A stretch of 64,000 bases of DNA from contig JADIZZ010000012.1 of NCBI GenBank assembly GCA_016704535.1, forward strand, positions 1 to 64,000, written 5' to 3'. The notes under the pieces were generated by a model. It was not told the origin of the DNA and did not search any database. It saw only the letters and a list, made by a program, of their open reading frames with translations. This document shows, piece after piece, positions 1 to 11,172 of the stretch. The position numbers were made by a program, and so were the translations under genes. The stretch comes from Betaproteobacteria bacterium. GTDB taxonomy: Bacteria > Pseudomonadota > Gammaproteobacteria > Burkholderiales > Burkholderiaceae_C. Numbering within the stretch: position 1 is the stretch's first letter; each line of letters opens with the position of its first letter.

Positions 1-1472
1 CCCGGGCAGATGCGCGGCTGGCGCGGGGTCATCGACGACGTCGCCCGCCCGCACGCCAGGCCGCAGCGAACGGCTGGAAGCCCTGGCGCCATTCCGACTC
101 GCTGACCGGCCCGGCCAACCGCCTGCGGCTGCGTCAACGCACGGAGGAGGCGGCGTTGGTCACACCGGCCCCGGGCGACTCCGGGCGGCACGTTGCGCTG
201 ATCTGCCTGGACGTGGACCATTTCAAGTCGATCAACGACACCCTGGGACACGCGGTCGGCGATGCGGTGCTGGTCGAGGTGGCACGACGCCTGCAGGCTT
301 GCCTGCGCCCGAACCTGGCAGCCGCGCGCCTGGGCGGCGACGAGTTCGCACTCGTCATCGACGCGGCGCTCGATGATGCCCAGGCACAAGCCCTCGCCCG
401 GCGGCTGGTACGGCCCTGGGCAGCCCTTGGAGGTGGCTGGCCAGACCGTGCCTCTCGGCGTCAGTGTGGGCGTGGCGGTCGCGCCGGGCCACGGGCGACC
501 TGGATGAACTGCTGGCCACTGCAGACCTGGCGCGTACGCCGCCAGGAGGCCGGCCGCGGCCGCTATGCGTTCTTCTCGCCACGCCTGGGCGACCGCCGCC
601 GACGCCGTGTGCTCATCGGGCGGGAGCTGCGGGGCGCCCTGGCCGCGCGGTGAACTCGCGCTGGCCTGGCAAGCTGCAGGTCCACATCGGCAGCGGGCAG
701 CGCCGTCGGCGCCGAGGTGCTCCTGCGCTGGCAGCACCCGACGCTGGGTGCGGTATCGCCGGCCGAATTCATCGCGGTCGCCGAGGAGACGGGCCAGATC
801 GCCGCGATCGGCACCTGGGTGCTCGAGCAGGCCTGCTCCAGCGCCGTGCGGCTGCCGGCCACCGTGGCGGTCTCGGTCAACGCGTCACCGGTGCAGCTGC
901 TGCGAGGCGACTTCGTCGGCGCGGTGGTCCCCTGGCTTTGGCGCGCTCGGGCCTGCCGCTGCAACGCCTGAAGGTCGAGATCACCGAGTCGCTCTTCATG
1001 GAGGCGGTGCCGGTGGCCTGGCCAACCTGCACGGCCTGCGCGAACTGGGCGTGCAGATCGCGCTGGACGACTTCGGCACGGGTTCTCGTCGCTGGCCTAC
1101 CTGCTGCGCTTCCCCTTCGACCTGTTGAAGATCGACCGCGCCTTCGTGCTCGAGATGATGGCGCGCGACGATGCCCGCGCGCTGGTGCGCACCATCGTCG
1201 AGATGGCCCGCACGCTGGGCATGGAGACCATCGCCGAAGGCGTGGAGGACAGTGCCCAGCTCGAGGTGCTGCGCGAGGCCGGGTGCGACGCGATCCAGGG
1301 CTACCTGGTGGCCTGGCCGATGCCGCTGGCGCAGCTGCGTCCTCTCACTGGCGACCTGGTCGGACCCGCCCGACTACCTCCACGGCGCGTGTCGTGCCCC
1401 TTGCCGCCAGGCGGGTTGGCCCGCCGCACGCTGACCCCGGTAGAAACACCTCCGTTACCGCCGCCGCGCTAA
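1..1472 (+). pseudogene. GGDEF-EAL cyclic-di-GMP protein, 5'-truncated and multiply frameshifted
   Basis: This is the C-terminal part of a c-di-GMP turnover protein whose start lies left of the window. The GGDEF domain is visible from about base 90 (DSLTGPANR), then LDVDHFKSINDTLGH near 210-255 and LGGDEFALV near 330-355. The EAL domain follows with EVLLRWQHP (about 716), EITESLFM (about 978), ALDDFGTG (about 1060), LKIDRAFV (about 1124) and AEGVED (about 1235). These pieces lie in different frames: shifts are needed near 89, 415, 940, 1010 and 1085, so no continuous protein is encoded as written. Motif residues are kept, including GGDEF, which suggests recent decay or sequence errors rather than an old pseudogene. 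The 3' end is uncertain (1434 or 1472 depending on frame). Confidence 0.8.
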
Positions 1473-1556
1473 GCCTGACCCCATGACCCCGAACTATGCA
1501 CTTTTGCGGAGCCGCGAGGAGAGCGTCCTCCTGCTAAAGCTTGTCATCGCGCCGAG

Positions 1557-2528
1557 ATGAGCCTACACGACGCCCCTTCAACCCACTCACCTTTGCCGTC
1601 TTCTACGGGCATCTGGCCGGCGTCAACCCGACGCTGAGCAGGCGCTGAAGGCTGCCCGGGATGCCACGCCACGGCTGAGCTCAACGGCGATCGAGGAGTT
1701 GTACCGCCTGCGTCGGGAGTGCTGACGATGTCGCCGTGCTGGCGGCCCAGGAAGACTTCCAGCGCCTCATGCGCACGGTCGCGGCCAGCGTGGCCAGCAC
1801 GGGCGCCAGTGCGCAGGCCTACGGCAGCCAGCTCGCCGGTCTGACGCGCGCCCTGGAGAGCAACGGGCAGAGCCCCGACACCGCGACGCTGGCACCGCGC
1901 CTGAGCGAAGTCGCCGGGGCACCGCCCACACGTGCAGACCGTGGTGGCGGCGTTGCAGGACACGGCAACCCGCAGCGAACGCGAGATCGACCGGCTGCGC
2001 GACGCGCTGGAGCGCCGCGCGCATCGAGGCCTGCACCGACCCCGCTGGTAAGTTGCTCAACCGGCGGGGATTCGACCAGGCCATGAACGAGGTGCTGACC
2101 CAGCGGGCGCCCGTGGGACTGACCCACTGCCTGACGATCCTCGACATCGACCACTTCAAGCGGGTCAACGACACCCACGGCCATCCGATCGGCGACGCGG
2201 TCATCGAGTCCATCGGCCAGGTGCTGTGCCACGTGGCACGCGGGCCGATGTGTTTGCCAAGCGCATTGGCGGCGAGGAATTCGCCGTGCTGATGCGCTCG
2301 ACCACTGCCGCGCAGGGCGCAGCAGATGGCCCAGGCCGCACGCAGTATGGTGGAGCACGATGAAGATCAAAGAGCGGGGCACGCAGGGAAGTCATCGCGC
2401 GCATCACCGTGTCGGCCGGCGTCGCGGCCTGGATGCCGGGCGACGATGCGGCCCGCCTGATGGCCACGGCGGATGCCGCGTTGTACCGGGCCAAGGAAGC
2501 AGGGCGTGATCGGGTGGTGGTGGCCTGA
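1557..2528 (+). pseudogene. Diguanylate cyclase (GGDEF), frameshifted
   Basis: A second c-di-GMP synthesis gene directly follows the GGDEF-EAL gene on the same strand. ATG 1557 opens a short frame that shifts after about six codons into RPFNPLTFAVFYGHLAGVNP, the N-terminal pattern of a diguanylate cyclase family with a soluble helical sensory region. Downstream come SSTAIEELYRL, then LNRRGFDQAM (about 2053), ILDIDHFKRVNDTHGH (about 2138), KRIGGEEFAVLM (about 2260) and a terminal ALYRAKEAGRDRVVVA ending at TGA 2526-2528. The GGEEF active site and the D-x-D metal region are present, but at least four single-base shifts (about 1577, 1720, 1920-2020, 2240-2260 and 2320-2395) break the frame. Either a decayed gene or sequence errors. 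Confidence 0.78.
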
Positions 2529-2776
2529 CGGCAGCTCGACCTGCCCGGCGCAACCGCCCCAGCGGCCGGTGCGGGCTAGCCCCACAGGTCAAGCGGCAAG
2601 CCACCGGCAGCTGGCGAACTCGGTAAACCGTGCGGGGCGGCAATCGCGCCCAACCCCGTATCGCGAATAGAGCCCGGCTGAGCGGTTCGTATCTGGGCCC
2701 GCGATACGACGCCTTGCGACTTGCGTCGCAAGGCCCTGCTCATCTTCGGATTGCCGGAGTCACCCGGCGCAGGCCA

Positions 2777-3895
2777 TCAGGCCTTCTTCTTGCGAAGGCT
2801 GACACCCATCAAGCCCAAGGCACCGATCGCCAGCGCAAAGGACGACGGCTCCGGCAGGCGGCGAGCGATGTCCGCCGAAGACTCGCCGGCGTAGGTCATC
2901 GCATCCACGCTGAGATTCCAGCCCATGGCGTCGTAGGCCGCCAGGTCCAGCCCGCTCACGAAGCCCATCTGCCCGAAGCAGAAGGTCGGGTCCATGATGC
3001 CGTAGCCCACGCCGCAGGACGGCTCTTCCTTCCAGTGCGACGCTTGATTGCCGTCGCCGTTATAGCGGCCAGTTGAGAAACGGCCACCCATCAGCGCAGT
3101 TTGGCCACCGTCGATGGAGAAGTAGGGCGAACCGCCGGTGCGCATGTCAAGCTGGCCCGGTTGGCTGTAGCGGAACATGTCCAGTGCGCTGAAGACGGAC
3201 GTGTTGTTCAGGTCATAGCCCAGACCTCCACGGAAGAGGCCGTTGGGGTAGCTAAAAATGTCGAGAAGGTCGACACCCGACACGAAACCCAGGGCATGGC
3301 CCATTTCGTGGATCGCCACGCCCAGGAAGTCGAACGTGCCGGCGGTGATGCCGTCGCGGGCGTCGAAGTCGAAGGCGAAGGTGTTGCTGAACGTCATGCT
3401 GCCGTCGATCGTGGGGGCGGCAAACCCCAGCGCCTTGATCAACGACGTGTTCTGATACAGCACGCGAGACGAGGTCTGCGTCCCGTTCAGCACGGCCGTC
3501 ACCGAGGTGTCGTTATCGCCGGCGGCATTCACACCGACCGTCAGGCCGCTGATGCCGCCGGTGGTGAGCGGGGGAAGAACGATGTTCTGGTCGATGGCCG
3601 AAGTGCTCTTGGTCGCGTTGACGGCGCTTTTCCAGCTGGCAACGGTCAGGTCAACGCGCGTGCTGCCGGTCGAGCCGATGACATTCGGGGGCAGCGCCGC
3701 AAACTCCACCTCCAGGTTGATCGTCGCGTTGTTCGTGAACATGCTGCCCCAGTACTTCGCGGCGAGCTGAAAACCCTTCAGCTTGCGAACCCGTGACGCC
3801 GCCGACGTCGATCAGGTTGACCGTGGCAGCCGTGAACCGGCTGCTGCCAGCGCAGCTGCCGTGGCCAGAGCCGTCCGCATGAATTTGGAAGCCAT
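2777..3895 (-). pseudogene. PEP-CTERM zinc metalloprotease (NF038122-like), two N-terminal frameshifts
   Basis: Exported zinc protease with a PEP-CTERM sorting tail. The main open part (3742 to 2777) contains GVAIHEMGHALGFVSG, an HExxHxxGF zinc site of the metzincin type, and ends with LPEPSSFALAIGALGLMG followed by SLRKKKA: a PEP motif, hydrophobic helix and basic tail recognised by the exosortase system. The true N-terminus lies upstream in other frames: ATG at 3895 gives a signal peptide (MASKFMRTALATAAALAAAG), then NLIDVGGVTGSQAEGF, then QLAAKYWGSMFTNN. Joining these needs a single-base shift near 3838 and one in the AAAA run at 3770-3773. Intact, it would be about 370 residues and would act at the outer surface. 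The homopolymer location of one shift makes a sequencing error possible. Confidence 0.8.
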
Positions 3896-4006
3896 CAAAA
3901 TCACTTTCGAGTTAACAGTGAAAATATCCTACCAGCAACAGCGCTCTCGACGGCCCTCGACGCCCCCGCACCTCGGGGGACGTCGACCCTGGTAGTTACC
4001 CAGCCC

Positions 4007-5485
4007 TCAGGGGGATCCATTCGAGGCGACGCTGGTCCCGTGGTAGGCGTCGACAAACGGCTGCAGACGTGGCCGGTACGGTGCAGCCACCTTCAAACCG
4101 GCGCGGTAGATGGGCTGCCTGACCTGCATGGCACTGGCCGTCATCACGACCCGCTGCGTGTCGTGCGGGCGGTGCACTGCAGACTCCTCCTGCAGGCCGC
4201 AGTGCACGAGGATGCGCCGGGTCCAGGTCTGCGGATCATCGACAAGGCTGGGGTAAGGCACGACCAGCAGTCGTTCACCCAAGCGCTGCTGCCAGAAGGA
4301 CACCAGCATGTCCTCCAGTCTGAAATGAGCAGCAATGTCGCCCAGGTCGTAGCTCCAGCCGACGCCATGGATGAAGAAGGTGCGGAAACATGACCATGCA
4401 CAGTCGAGCGGGGCGCGCCGCATCCAGATCAACGGCGCGTCAGGCAGGGCGCTGGCGATCAGGCCCAGGAAGCGGCTCATGTCGATGCTCTTGTCGACGA
4501 TGCGCCCTTCGGGCCCGAACCGTTCGGCCAGCAGATGCAGGTACAGCCGGGCCAGATCGTCCGGCGTGCCGCCCTGGGCCACGAAGGCTTGCAGCGCCTC
4601 GCCGGAGACGCCGCCTGCCCTGACGGCCAGATGCTGCATGAGGTTGACTTCGGCCCCGTCGCTGACCGCGCTGTGGCTGGCCAGGATGTGCTCGACGAGC
4701 GTCGTGCCTGATCGGGGGAGCCCCGTGACGAAGATGGGGCGCCCGGTCTCGCGGGCCTTGCGGGCATTGAGCGACTCGATCACACCTTCGTCGAACCCGC
4801 TCATGGCCTGACGCGCGTGGGACTCGTTGCCGACCCTGCTGTAGGGGGTCTCGCTGCGCAGCAATCGAGCGCCCTGGGCAAAGGCCGTGAAGGCGCGGTC
4901 GTGCTCGGCACGGTCCGCATGGAGCTTGCCCACCGCATAGAAGTAGCGCGCCCGGTCGCCCGGACCCTGGTTCGCTGCGGCGGCTCCGTCTGCCAGAAGC
5001 CGCTCGCCCAACGGGTCCTTGGCCAGGTTGACCGCCGTCGCCATGGTCAGCCATGCCGGGCCCCAACCGGGCCGATGCTTCAGCGACTCTTCCAGAAACG
5101 CCCTAGCCTCTTCCGCCCGGCCCATGGTCATTGCGGTGTTGCCCAGTACATACGCACGGCCCGCTCGATCGGGCACGTCAGGCGGCAAGCGAAGCACGCA
5201 GTCGTGGGGGTCTCGCATGCGGCCGCACTGCGTCAACAGCACCGCCTTTGAATACCGTGCCTGCGGCGAATCTGCGGCGGCGGCCACGAAGGCGTCCATG
5301 GCGCGCAGGGCCAGCGTCAGCTCACCGCTGACCCGCATCAGTTCGGAGATGGCCTTCCATTGGGGTCCGATGGGCGCGTTCGCGTCCAGCAGGCTCACAA
5401 CGGCCCGGTTGGCGGCATCGCGGTCTCGCAGGGCCAGGGCCTGCTCGAGGTCCTGCACCAGAGGCATCCAGCTGGGCGTGTTCAC
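4007..5485 (-). CDS. TPR-repeat sulfotransferase
   Basis: A 492-residue protein with an N-terminal helical repeat half (about 1-230, TPR-like, e.g. YVLGNTAMTMGRAEEARAF) and a C-terminal sulfotransferase domain. The PAPS 5'-phosphosulfate loop is visible as FVTGLPRSGTTLVEHIL (about residues 250-266). The following SRFLGLIASALPDAPLIWMRR and APLDCAWSCFRTFF resemble the 3'-phosphate-binding and core segments of the family. Such fusions usually modify proteins or glycans in the cytoplasm, with the TPR half binding the acceptor; the substrate here is unknown. No signal peptide. It is the one undamaged long gene among the frameshifted genes of the first 8 kb and is transcribed away from the intergenic region at 5.5-6.2 kb. 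Confidence 0.85.
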   Translation of the reverse strand: MNTPSWMPLVQDLEQALALRDRDAANRAVVSLLDANAPIGPQWKAISELMRVSGELTLALRAMDAFVAAAADSPQARYSKAVLLTQCGRMRDPHDCVLRLPPDVPDRAGRAYVLGNTAMTMGRAEEARAFLEESLKHRPGWGPAWLTMATAVNLAKDPLGERLLADGAAAANQGPGDRARYFYAVGKLHADRAEHDRAFTAFAQGARLLRSETPYSRVGNESHARQAMSGFDEGVIESLNARKARETGRPIFVTGLPRSGTTLVEHILASHSAVSDGAEVNLMQHLAVRAGGVSGEALQAFVAQGGTPDDLARLYLHLLAERFGPEGRIVDKSIDMSRFLGLIASALPDAPLIWMRRAPLDCAWSCFRTFFIHGVGWSYDLGDIAAHFRLEDMLVSFWQQRLGERLLVVPYPSLVDDPQTWTRRILVHCGLQEESAVHRPHDTQRVVMTASAMQVRQPIYRAGLKVAAPYRPRLQPFVDAYHGTSVASNGSP

Positions 5486-6246
5486 GCTGCGACGTTATCC
5501 CACCCGCGCGTCCGACGCATCACGCAAGCGATCGACAATGACGCTGAGCGCGTGGATCAGCGCAGAAAACGCCCCGATGCGATGCAACCCCATCGTGCAC
5601 TTGGAGCTCAAGCTCAGGACCCCGTGGCGCGACGGCGGCCAACGGCACGACGATCTGCCAGCGTCAAGTTTCAGTCTGGACCAGCCGCTCGGTCCGGTGA
5701 CGTCTGGCCGACAGCTATGGGCCGCCGCCGGCATTCAGCGGCCCAGTCCGAACGGCTGCAGACAGTCTTGAACTGCCGTTCGAGCACTTTGACGAGACGA
5801 CAGTGCATGGCCGGGAGCGACAGGTCGCCGCCGGACCGCGAGCAGCCGCGCACGCTGCACAGTTGACGGCCAACAAGACATCGCCGGCTCCCCCTCGACC
5901 CTCGCCCGGCGGCAAGAAGTGCTGACTGCAAGTCCTGAATGTCCTGCAAGTCCTGGTCGTACGGCGCCGGCGTTGAGTTGGCAGGAAATCCGGGACATCC
6001 AGGACATGGATGAGCAGAGAAATCACGCGCTGAGAGCCACACCCTCAGGTCAGGCTGCACGTCGCATTTGCCCTGCGATGGCGTGCGTCACAGCCATGCC
6101 GGCGCCGCCAGCGCGTCGTCGGCAAAGGGTGGATCGAGTCGACCCGCAGAATGGCCTCGACAAGTTGAGCGCGATGTCATGTAATCCGCGCGCGTCGGCA
6201 CAGGGGACCCATCCCGACCCCACCTAGTCTGTCTGGAGAATCCTCG
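5486..6246. other. Intergenic region without a recognisable gene
   Basis: 761 bases between the divergent sulfotransferase and serralysin-like genes. Short open frames occur on both strands but none has a recognisable domain or good ribosome binding site. It contains the nonamer-repeat structure at 5928-6006. I see no other clear element. Confidence 0.5.
5928..6006. repeat. Imperfect inverted repeat made of nine-base units
   Basis: The left arm contains three consecutive nine-base units of the form (A/G)GTCCTGnn (about 5929-5955). The right arm, read on the other strand from about 6006, has the related units ATGTCCTGG, ATGTCCCGG and ATTTCCTGC. The arms match at roughly 20 of 27 positions with a loop of about 25 bases. 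It is not followed by a T-run, so it is not a standard terminator. Confidence 0.45.
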
Positions 6247-7919
6247 ATGGCCACGTCCCTGCCCACCTACACGGGCGACATGACCGCTTTGGTGCGGCCC
6301 ACCGGGCATCCCGTCACCGACGCCCTCATCGTCGGCTCGAAGTGGGGCACGGTAGGGGCCGGCACCGGCGCCACCGTCACCTTCTCGTTCCCGGACGCGG
6401 TCGACAAGTTCGACAAGCGTGACGGTAGTCGTCGGGAACTACAACCCGGCGGAGCAGACCCAGGGGGCTACGCTGCCTATCTGCAGGGTTTCGTGGCGTT
6501 TGGCGCTGCCGAACAGGCGGCCGCGCGCCAGGTGCTCGCTTCCTGGGCCGCGGTGGCCAACCTGCAGCTCGTTGAGGTCGCGGCCACAACCGTCGATGCA
6601 GGCGTGCTGCGCTTCGGGTATACGGGCGGGCTGGGGGGAACGACCTACGCGGTGTCGGCATTTCCGCAGGACTTCGCCGGCGCCGGCGACACCTGGATGA
6701 ACAGGGGCCTTCCTGTTTCCGGAGGGCTGGGCCCCCGGCACGCAGAATTTCCTCACCCTGCTGCACGAGGTCGGGCATGCCATCGGCCTCAAGCACCCAC
6801 ACGACACCGGCATGGACGGCACACCGGGTTGGCCGTCCACGCCCGCCGTGCTGCCCAAGACGGGCGACGACACGCTCACCGAGTACTCGACGCAGAACAT
6901 GGTGATGGCCTACAACGACATCCCCGGCCAGGGATCGTCGTTGCAGGCCGATTTTCGCGCCGACGACGCCGATGAAGGTGGACATCGACGCCATCCAGTA
7001 CCTCTATGGCCCGAACCTGGCGCACAACGCCGGTAACACGGTCTACACCTTCGTTTCCACGGTGCGCTACAACGAGACCATCTGGGACGGTGGCGGCAAC
7101 GACACGATCGTCGTCGACGGCTCGGCCGATGCGGGCATCAGTCTGGTCCCGGGCACCTGGAGCAGCGTCGGCGTGCCGCTGACCTTCTCCAACCGCAACC
7201 CGGACCTCAGCCTGGCTGACCCTCGCCCCGATCTGACCGACCCGCTGACGGTGTACATCTACGACACAGTGCTGATCGAGAATGCCATCGGCGGCGGTGG
7301 CAACGACGTCCTGATCGGCAACGCGGCCGGCAACTGGCTGCAGGGCGGGGCCGGCAACGATGGCCTGGACGGCGGCCTGGGCATCGACCTGGCGGTCTAC
7401 GGCGCCGTGCGCGCCAGCGCGGCCGTGGCCGCGACGGCGACCGGGTTCTCGGTGACTTCAGACCTCGACGGCGCGGATACGCTGGTCAATGTCGAGCGCC
7501 TTCAGTTCGCGGACAGCGCGCTGGCGCTGGACCTGGATGGCAACGCCGGCACCGTGGCCAAGGTCCTGGGTGCGGTGTTCGGTCGAGACGAGGTCGCCAA
7601 CGAGGTGTATGCCGGCATCGGTCTGTACTACATCGACGGGGGCATGGCGTACGAGAGCCTGATGCAGTTGGCCATCGATGCACGACTGGGCATTGGTGCG
7701 AGTCATCCGGCAGTCGTAGATCTCTTGTATGCGAATGTGGTCGGTGTTCCGCCCGGTGATGCGGATCGCACGCACTTTGTCGGCCTGCTGGACAGCCGCG
7801 CCTACACGGTGGCGGGCCTGGGCGTCATGGCGGCGGACATCGACCTCAATGTGACCAACATCAACCTGATTGGGCTGGCGCAGCAGGGTTTGGAGTACGC
7901 GCCGTACCTCGGGGGGTGA
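6247..7919 (+). pseudogene. Serralysin-like (M10) metalloprotease with RTX-like repeats and DUF4214 tail, frameshifted
   Basis: Large secreted zinc protease of the serralysin type. The N-terminal part lacks a signal peptide, as expected for type I secretion. The zinc site LLHEVGHAIGLKHPHD starts at about 6758 and is followed by NMVMAYND, the Met-turn region (about 6899). Calcium-binding repeats follow (WDGGGNDTIVVDG, AIGGGGNDVLIGNAAGNW, GGAGNDGLDGGLG), then a DUF4214 domain (about 7540-7900) common at the C-terminus of secreted repeat proteins. Three frames are used: 6247 to about 6715, about 6715 to 6965, then about 6972 to 7919. A compensating pair of shifts is also likely near 6400-6470. 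All catalytic motifs are intact despite the shifts, so sequence error is as likely as true decay. No secretion genes are adjacent. Confidence 0.82.
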
Positions 7920-8118
7920 GGCAGGGAAGGAAGGGCCAAGGCTGGCCCCAGACAAGTGCCTGGAAGTGCGGGCAGATGCCAGCAGGGGCCGGTCCTGCGT
8001 GATCGGCTGGCAGTAAGCCGGTGGGCATGCCGGCGATGCTGGCAGCAGGGGATGAGCACCTACTGACCCAGGGCAACAAGGTGCTGTTCTACGTTCGATG
8101 GGTCGATTGATGGGTCAG

Positions 8119-8145
8119 AAACAAAGACGGGCCCAAATGGCCCGT
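8119..8145 (-). terminator. Rho-independent terminator after tRNA-Ser
   Basis: Read on the minus strand, a perfect 7-bp stem (ACGGGCC, 8145-8139, pairing with GGCCCGT, 8133-8127) with a short loop is followed by CTTTGTTT. It lies 15 bases beyond the 3' end of tRNA-Ser. Confidence 0.75.
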
Positions 8146-8159
8146 GTTTGCTTGGTGCC

Positions 8160-8251
8160 TGGCGGAGAGAGAGGGATTCGAACCCTCGGTACAGGAAGAC
8201 CTGTACGCCGGATTTCGAATCCGGTGCATTCGACCACTCTGCCATCTCTCC
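8160..8251 (-). tRNA. tRNA-Ser(CGA)
   Basis: The minus strand folds as a class II tRNA: acceptor GGAGAGA pairs with TCTCTCC, and the anticodon loop TTCGAAA gives anticodon CGA, reading UCG. A long variable arm is typical of tRNA-Ser, and the T-arm is GGGTTCGAATCCC. Discriminator G and CCA are encoded (8163-8160). It lies just downstream of serS on the same strand, 43 bases from its stop. Confidence 0.95.
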
Positions 8252-8294
8252 GAAGGTGGTCTTCGCCTCAAGCGAAGCCGCAAATTCTAGCGGA

Positions 8295-9590
<1,296 letters not shown>

Positions 9591-9673
9591 GGGGGCTCCT
9601 TCGGATTCAGCTTCTCACAAACGAACGGCGCCTGCATCAGGCACCATCGTGGAATTCACGCAGCGCGGCAGCG

Positions 9674-10645
9674 TCACGATCGTGAACCGGCGACCTCGCT
9701 CATGCCGCGGTTGCCCAGGCCGCGCGGCAGTGGGAAGTGCACGTCTTCCACCACGCCATCCATCTTGCGTATGGTGACGGCGCCGTACTCGCGCAGGCGG
9801 TCGATCACGGCCTGCACCAGCACGTCGGGGGCCGAGGCGCCGGCCGTCAGGCCCACGCGCTGGCGGCCCACGAACCAGGCCGACTGCAGGTCTTGCGCGC
9901 CTTCGACCATGTGCGCCTCGGTGCCCAGGCGCTCGGCCAGTTCACGCAGGCGGTTGCTGTTGCTGCTGGTGGGGCTGCCGACGACGATGACGACGTCGAC
10001 CTGCGGCGCCATCACCTTCACCGCATCCTGTCGGTTCTGCGTCGCGTAGCAAATGTCCTGCTTCTTCGGTTCGCGCACGTGAGGGAAGCGCAGCTTGACC
10101 TCGGCCAGGATGCCGGCGGCGTCGTCCACGCTCAGCGTGGTCTGCGTCACCACCGCCAGCTTGTCGCCGCGCGGCTGCACGCCGGCGACGTCGGCCACGT
10201 CCTCGACGAGGTAGATGCCATCGCTCAGCTGCCCCATCGTGCCCTCGACCTCGGGGTGCCCCTTGTGGCCGATCATGATGAACTCGTAGCCTTCCTTGGC
10301 CAGCTTGGCCACTTCCACGTGCACCTTCGTCACCAGCGGGCAGGTGGCGTCGAAAACCTGGAAGCCGCGCTGCGCCGCTTCCACGCGCACGGCCTTGCTC
10401 ACGCCGTGGGCGCTGAACACCAGCGTGGCACCGGGCGGCACGTCGGCCAGGTCTTCGATGAAGATGGCGCCTTTCGCCTTCAAGTCATTCACGACGTAGG
10501 TGTTGTGCACGATCTCGTGGCGCACGTAGATGGGCGCGCCGAACTTGCGCAGCGCGCGCTCGACGATCTCGATGGCGCGGTCGACGCCGGCGCAGAAGCC
10601 GCGCGGTTCGGCCAGCAGCACTTCACCCTCGAGTCCGGTGTTCAC
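9674..10645 (-). CDS. ispH: 4-hydroxy-3-methylbut-2-enyl diphosphate reductase
   Basis: Last enzyme of the MEP isoprenoid pathway; reduces HMBPP to IPP and DMAPP using a [4Fe-4S] cluster. 323 residues. The three cluster cysteines are visible in EPRGFCAGVDRA (Cys18), FDATCPLVTKVH (about 102) and KKQDICYATQNRQ (about 202). Conserved HEIVHN, HKGHPE and GSPTSSNSNRL substrate-site segments are also present. The start is GTG at 10645, overlapping the fkpB stop by four bases (GTGA), so the two are translationally coupled. The fkpB-ispH pair is a conserved proteobacterial operon. Confidence 0.97.
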   Translation of the reverse strand: MNTGLEGEVLLAEPRGFCAGVDRAIEIVERALRKFGAPIYVRHEIVHNTYVVNDLKAKGAIFIEDLADVPPGATLVFSAHGVSKAVRVEAAQRGFQVFDATCPLVTKVHVEVAKLAKEGYEFIMIGHKGHPEVEGTMGQLSDGIYLVEDVADVAGVQPRGDKLAVVTQTTLSVDDAAGILAEVKLRFPHVREPKKQDICYATQNRQDAVKVMAPQVDVVIVVGSPTSSNSNRLRELAERLGTEAHMVEGAQDLQSAWFVGRQRVGLTAGASAPDVLVQAVIDRLREYGAVTIRKMDGVVEDVHFPLPRGLGNRGMSEVAGSRS

Positions 10646-11112
10646 AGCACCCCCAGCAACTTGACTTCGAAACGGACGGGCTGGCCGGCCAGCGGATGGT
10701 TGAAATCGAAAAGCAGCCAGTCGCTGCCGACCTCGCGGACGACCCCCGCGTAGCTGCCCTGCCCGTCGGGCGTGGGGAACTGCACCACGTCGCCGATGGC
10801 GTATTCCGCATCCGGGTCACCCAGTTCGTGCAGCATCGTCAGCTTCACGCGCTGCAGCATATGCGGGTTGCGGTCGCCGAAGGCAGCGCCGGCAGGCAGC
10901 TCGAAACTCGTCTGCGCGCCTTCGGCCATGCCCACCAGCCGTTGCTCGATGGCCGGCGCCAGCTGGCCCGTGCCCAGCGACAGCGTTGCCGGCTTGTCGG
11001 CGAAGGTGTTGACCACGTCGGCGCCGTCGGCGCCCGACAGGCGGTAGTGCAAGGTGAGGAAGGAACCGGGCTGGACGAGGTTCACGCGGGCGGACCTTTT
11101 GGGGGCATGCAA
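10642..11112 (-). CDS. fkpB: FKBP-type peptidyl-prolyl isomerase (SlpA/FkpB)
   Basis: Cytoplasmic FKBP-fold prolyl isomerase and chaperone of the SlyD/SlpA group, 156 residues as drawn. The FKBP core (SFLTLHYRL, LSLGTGQLAPAIEQRLVGM) is interrupted by the inserted chaperone flap (about 75-125), and the domain closes with VRFEVKLLGVL. A second candidate start, GTG 11085, gives VNLVQPGSFLTL, closer to the usual family N-terminus and better spaced from an AAAAGG sequence; the ATG at 11112 may therefore be nine codons too long. Coupled to ispH by a four-base overlap. Confidence 0.92.
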   Translation of the reverse strand: MHAPKRSARVNLVQPGSFLTLHYRLSGADGADVVNTFADKPATLSLGTGQLAPAIEQRLVGMAEGAQTSFELPAGAAFGDRNPHMLQRVKLTMLHELGDPDAEYAIGDVVQFPTPDGQGSYAGVVREVGSDWLLFDFNHPLAGQPVRFEVKLLGVL

Positions 11113-11172
11113 GGGGGTGAAAGGCGCGAGAGAAACACTCGCATAGACTGACCCTCATTCTAAGAGGAGCCC

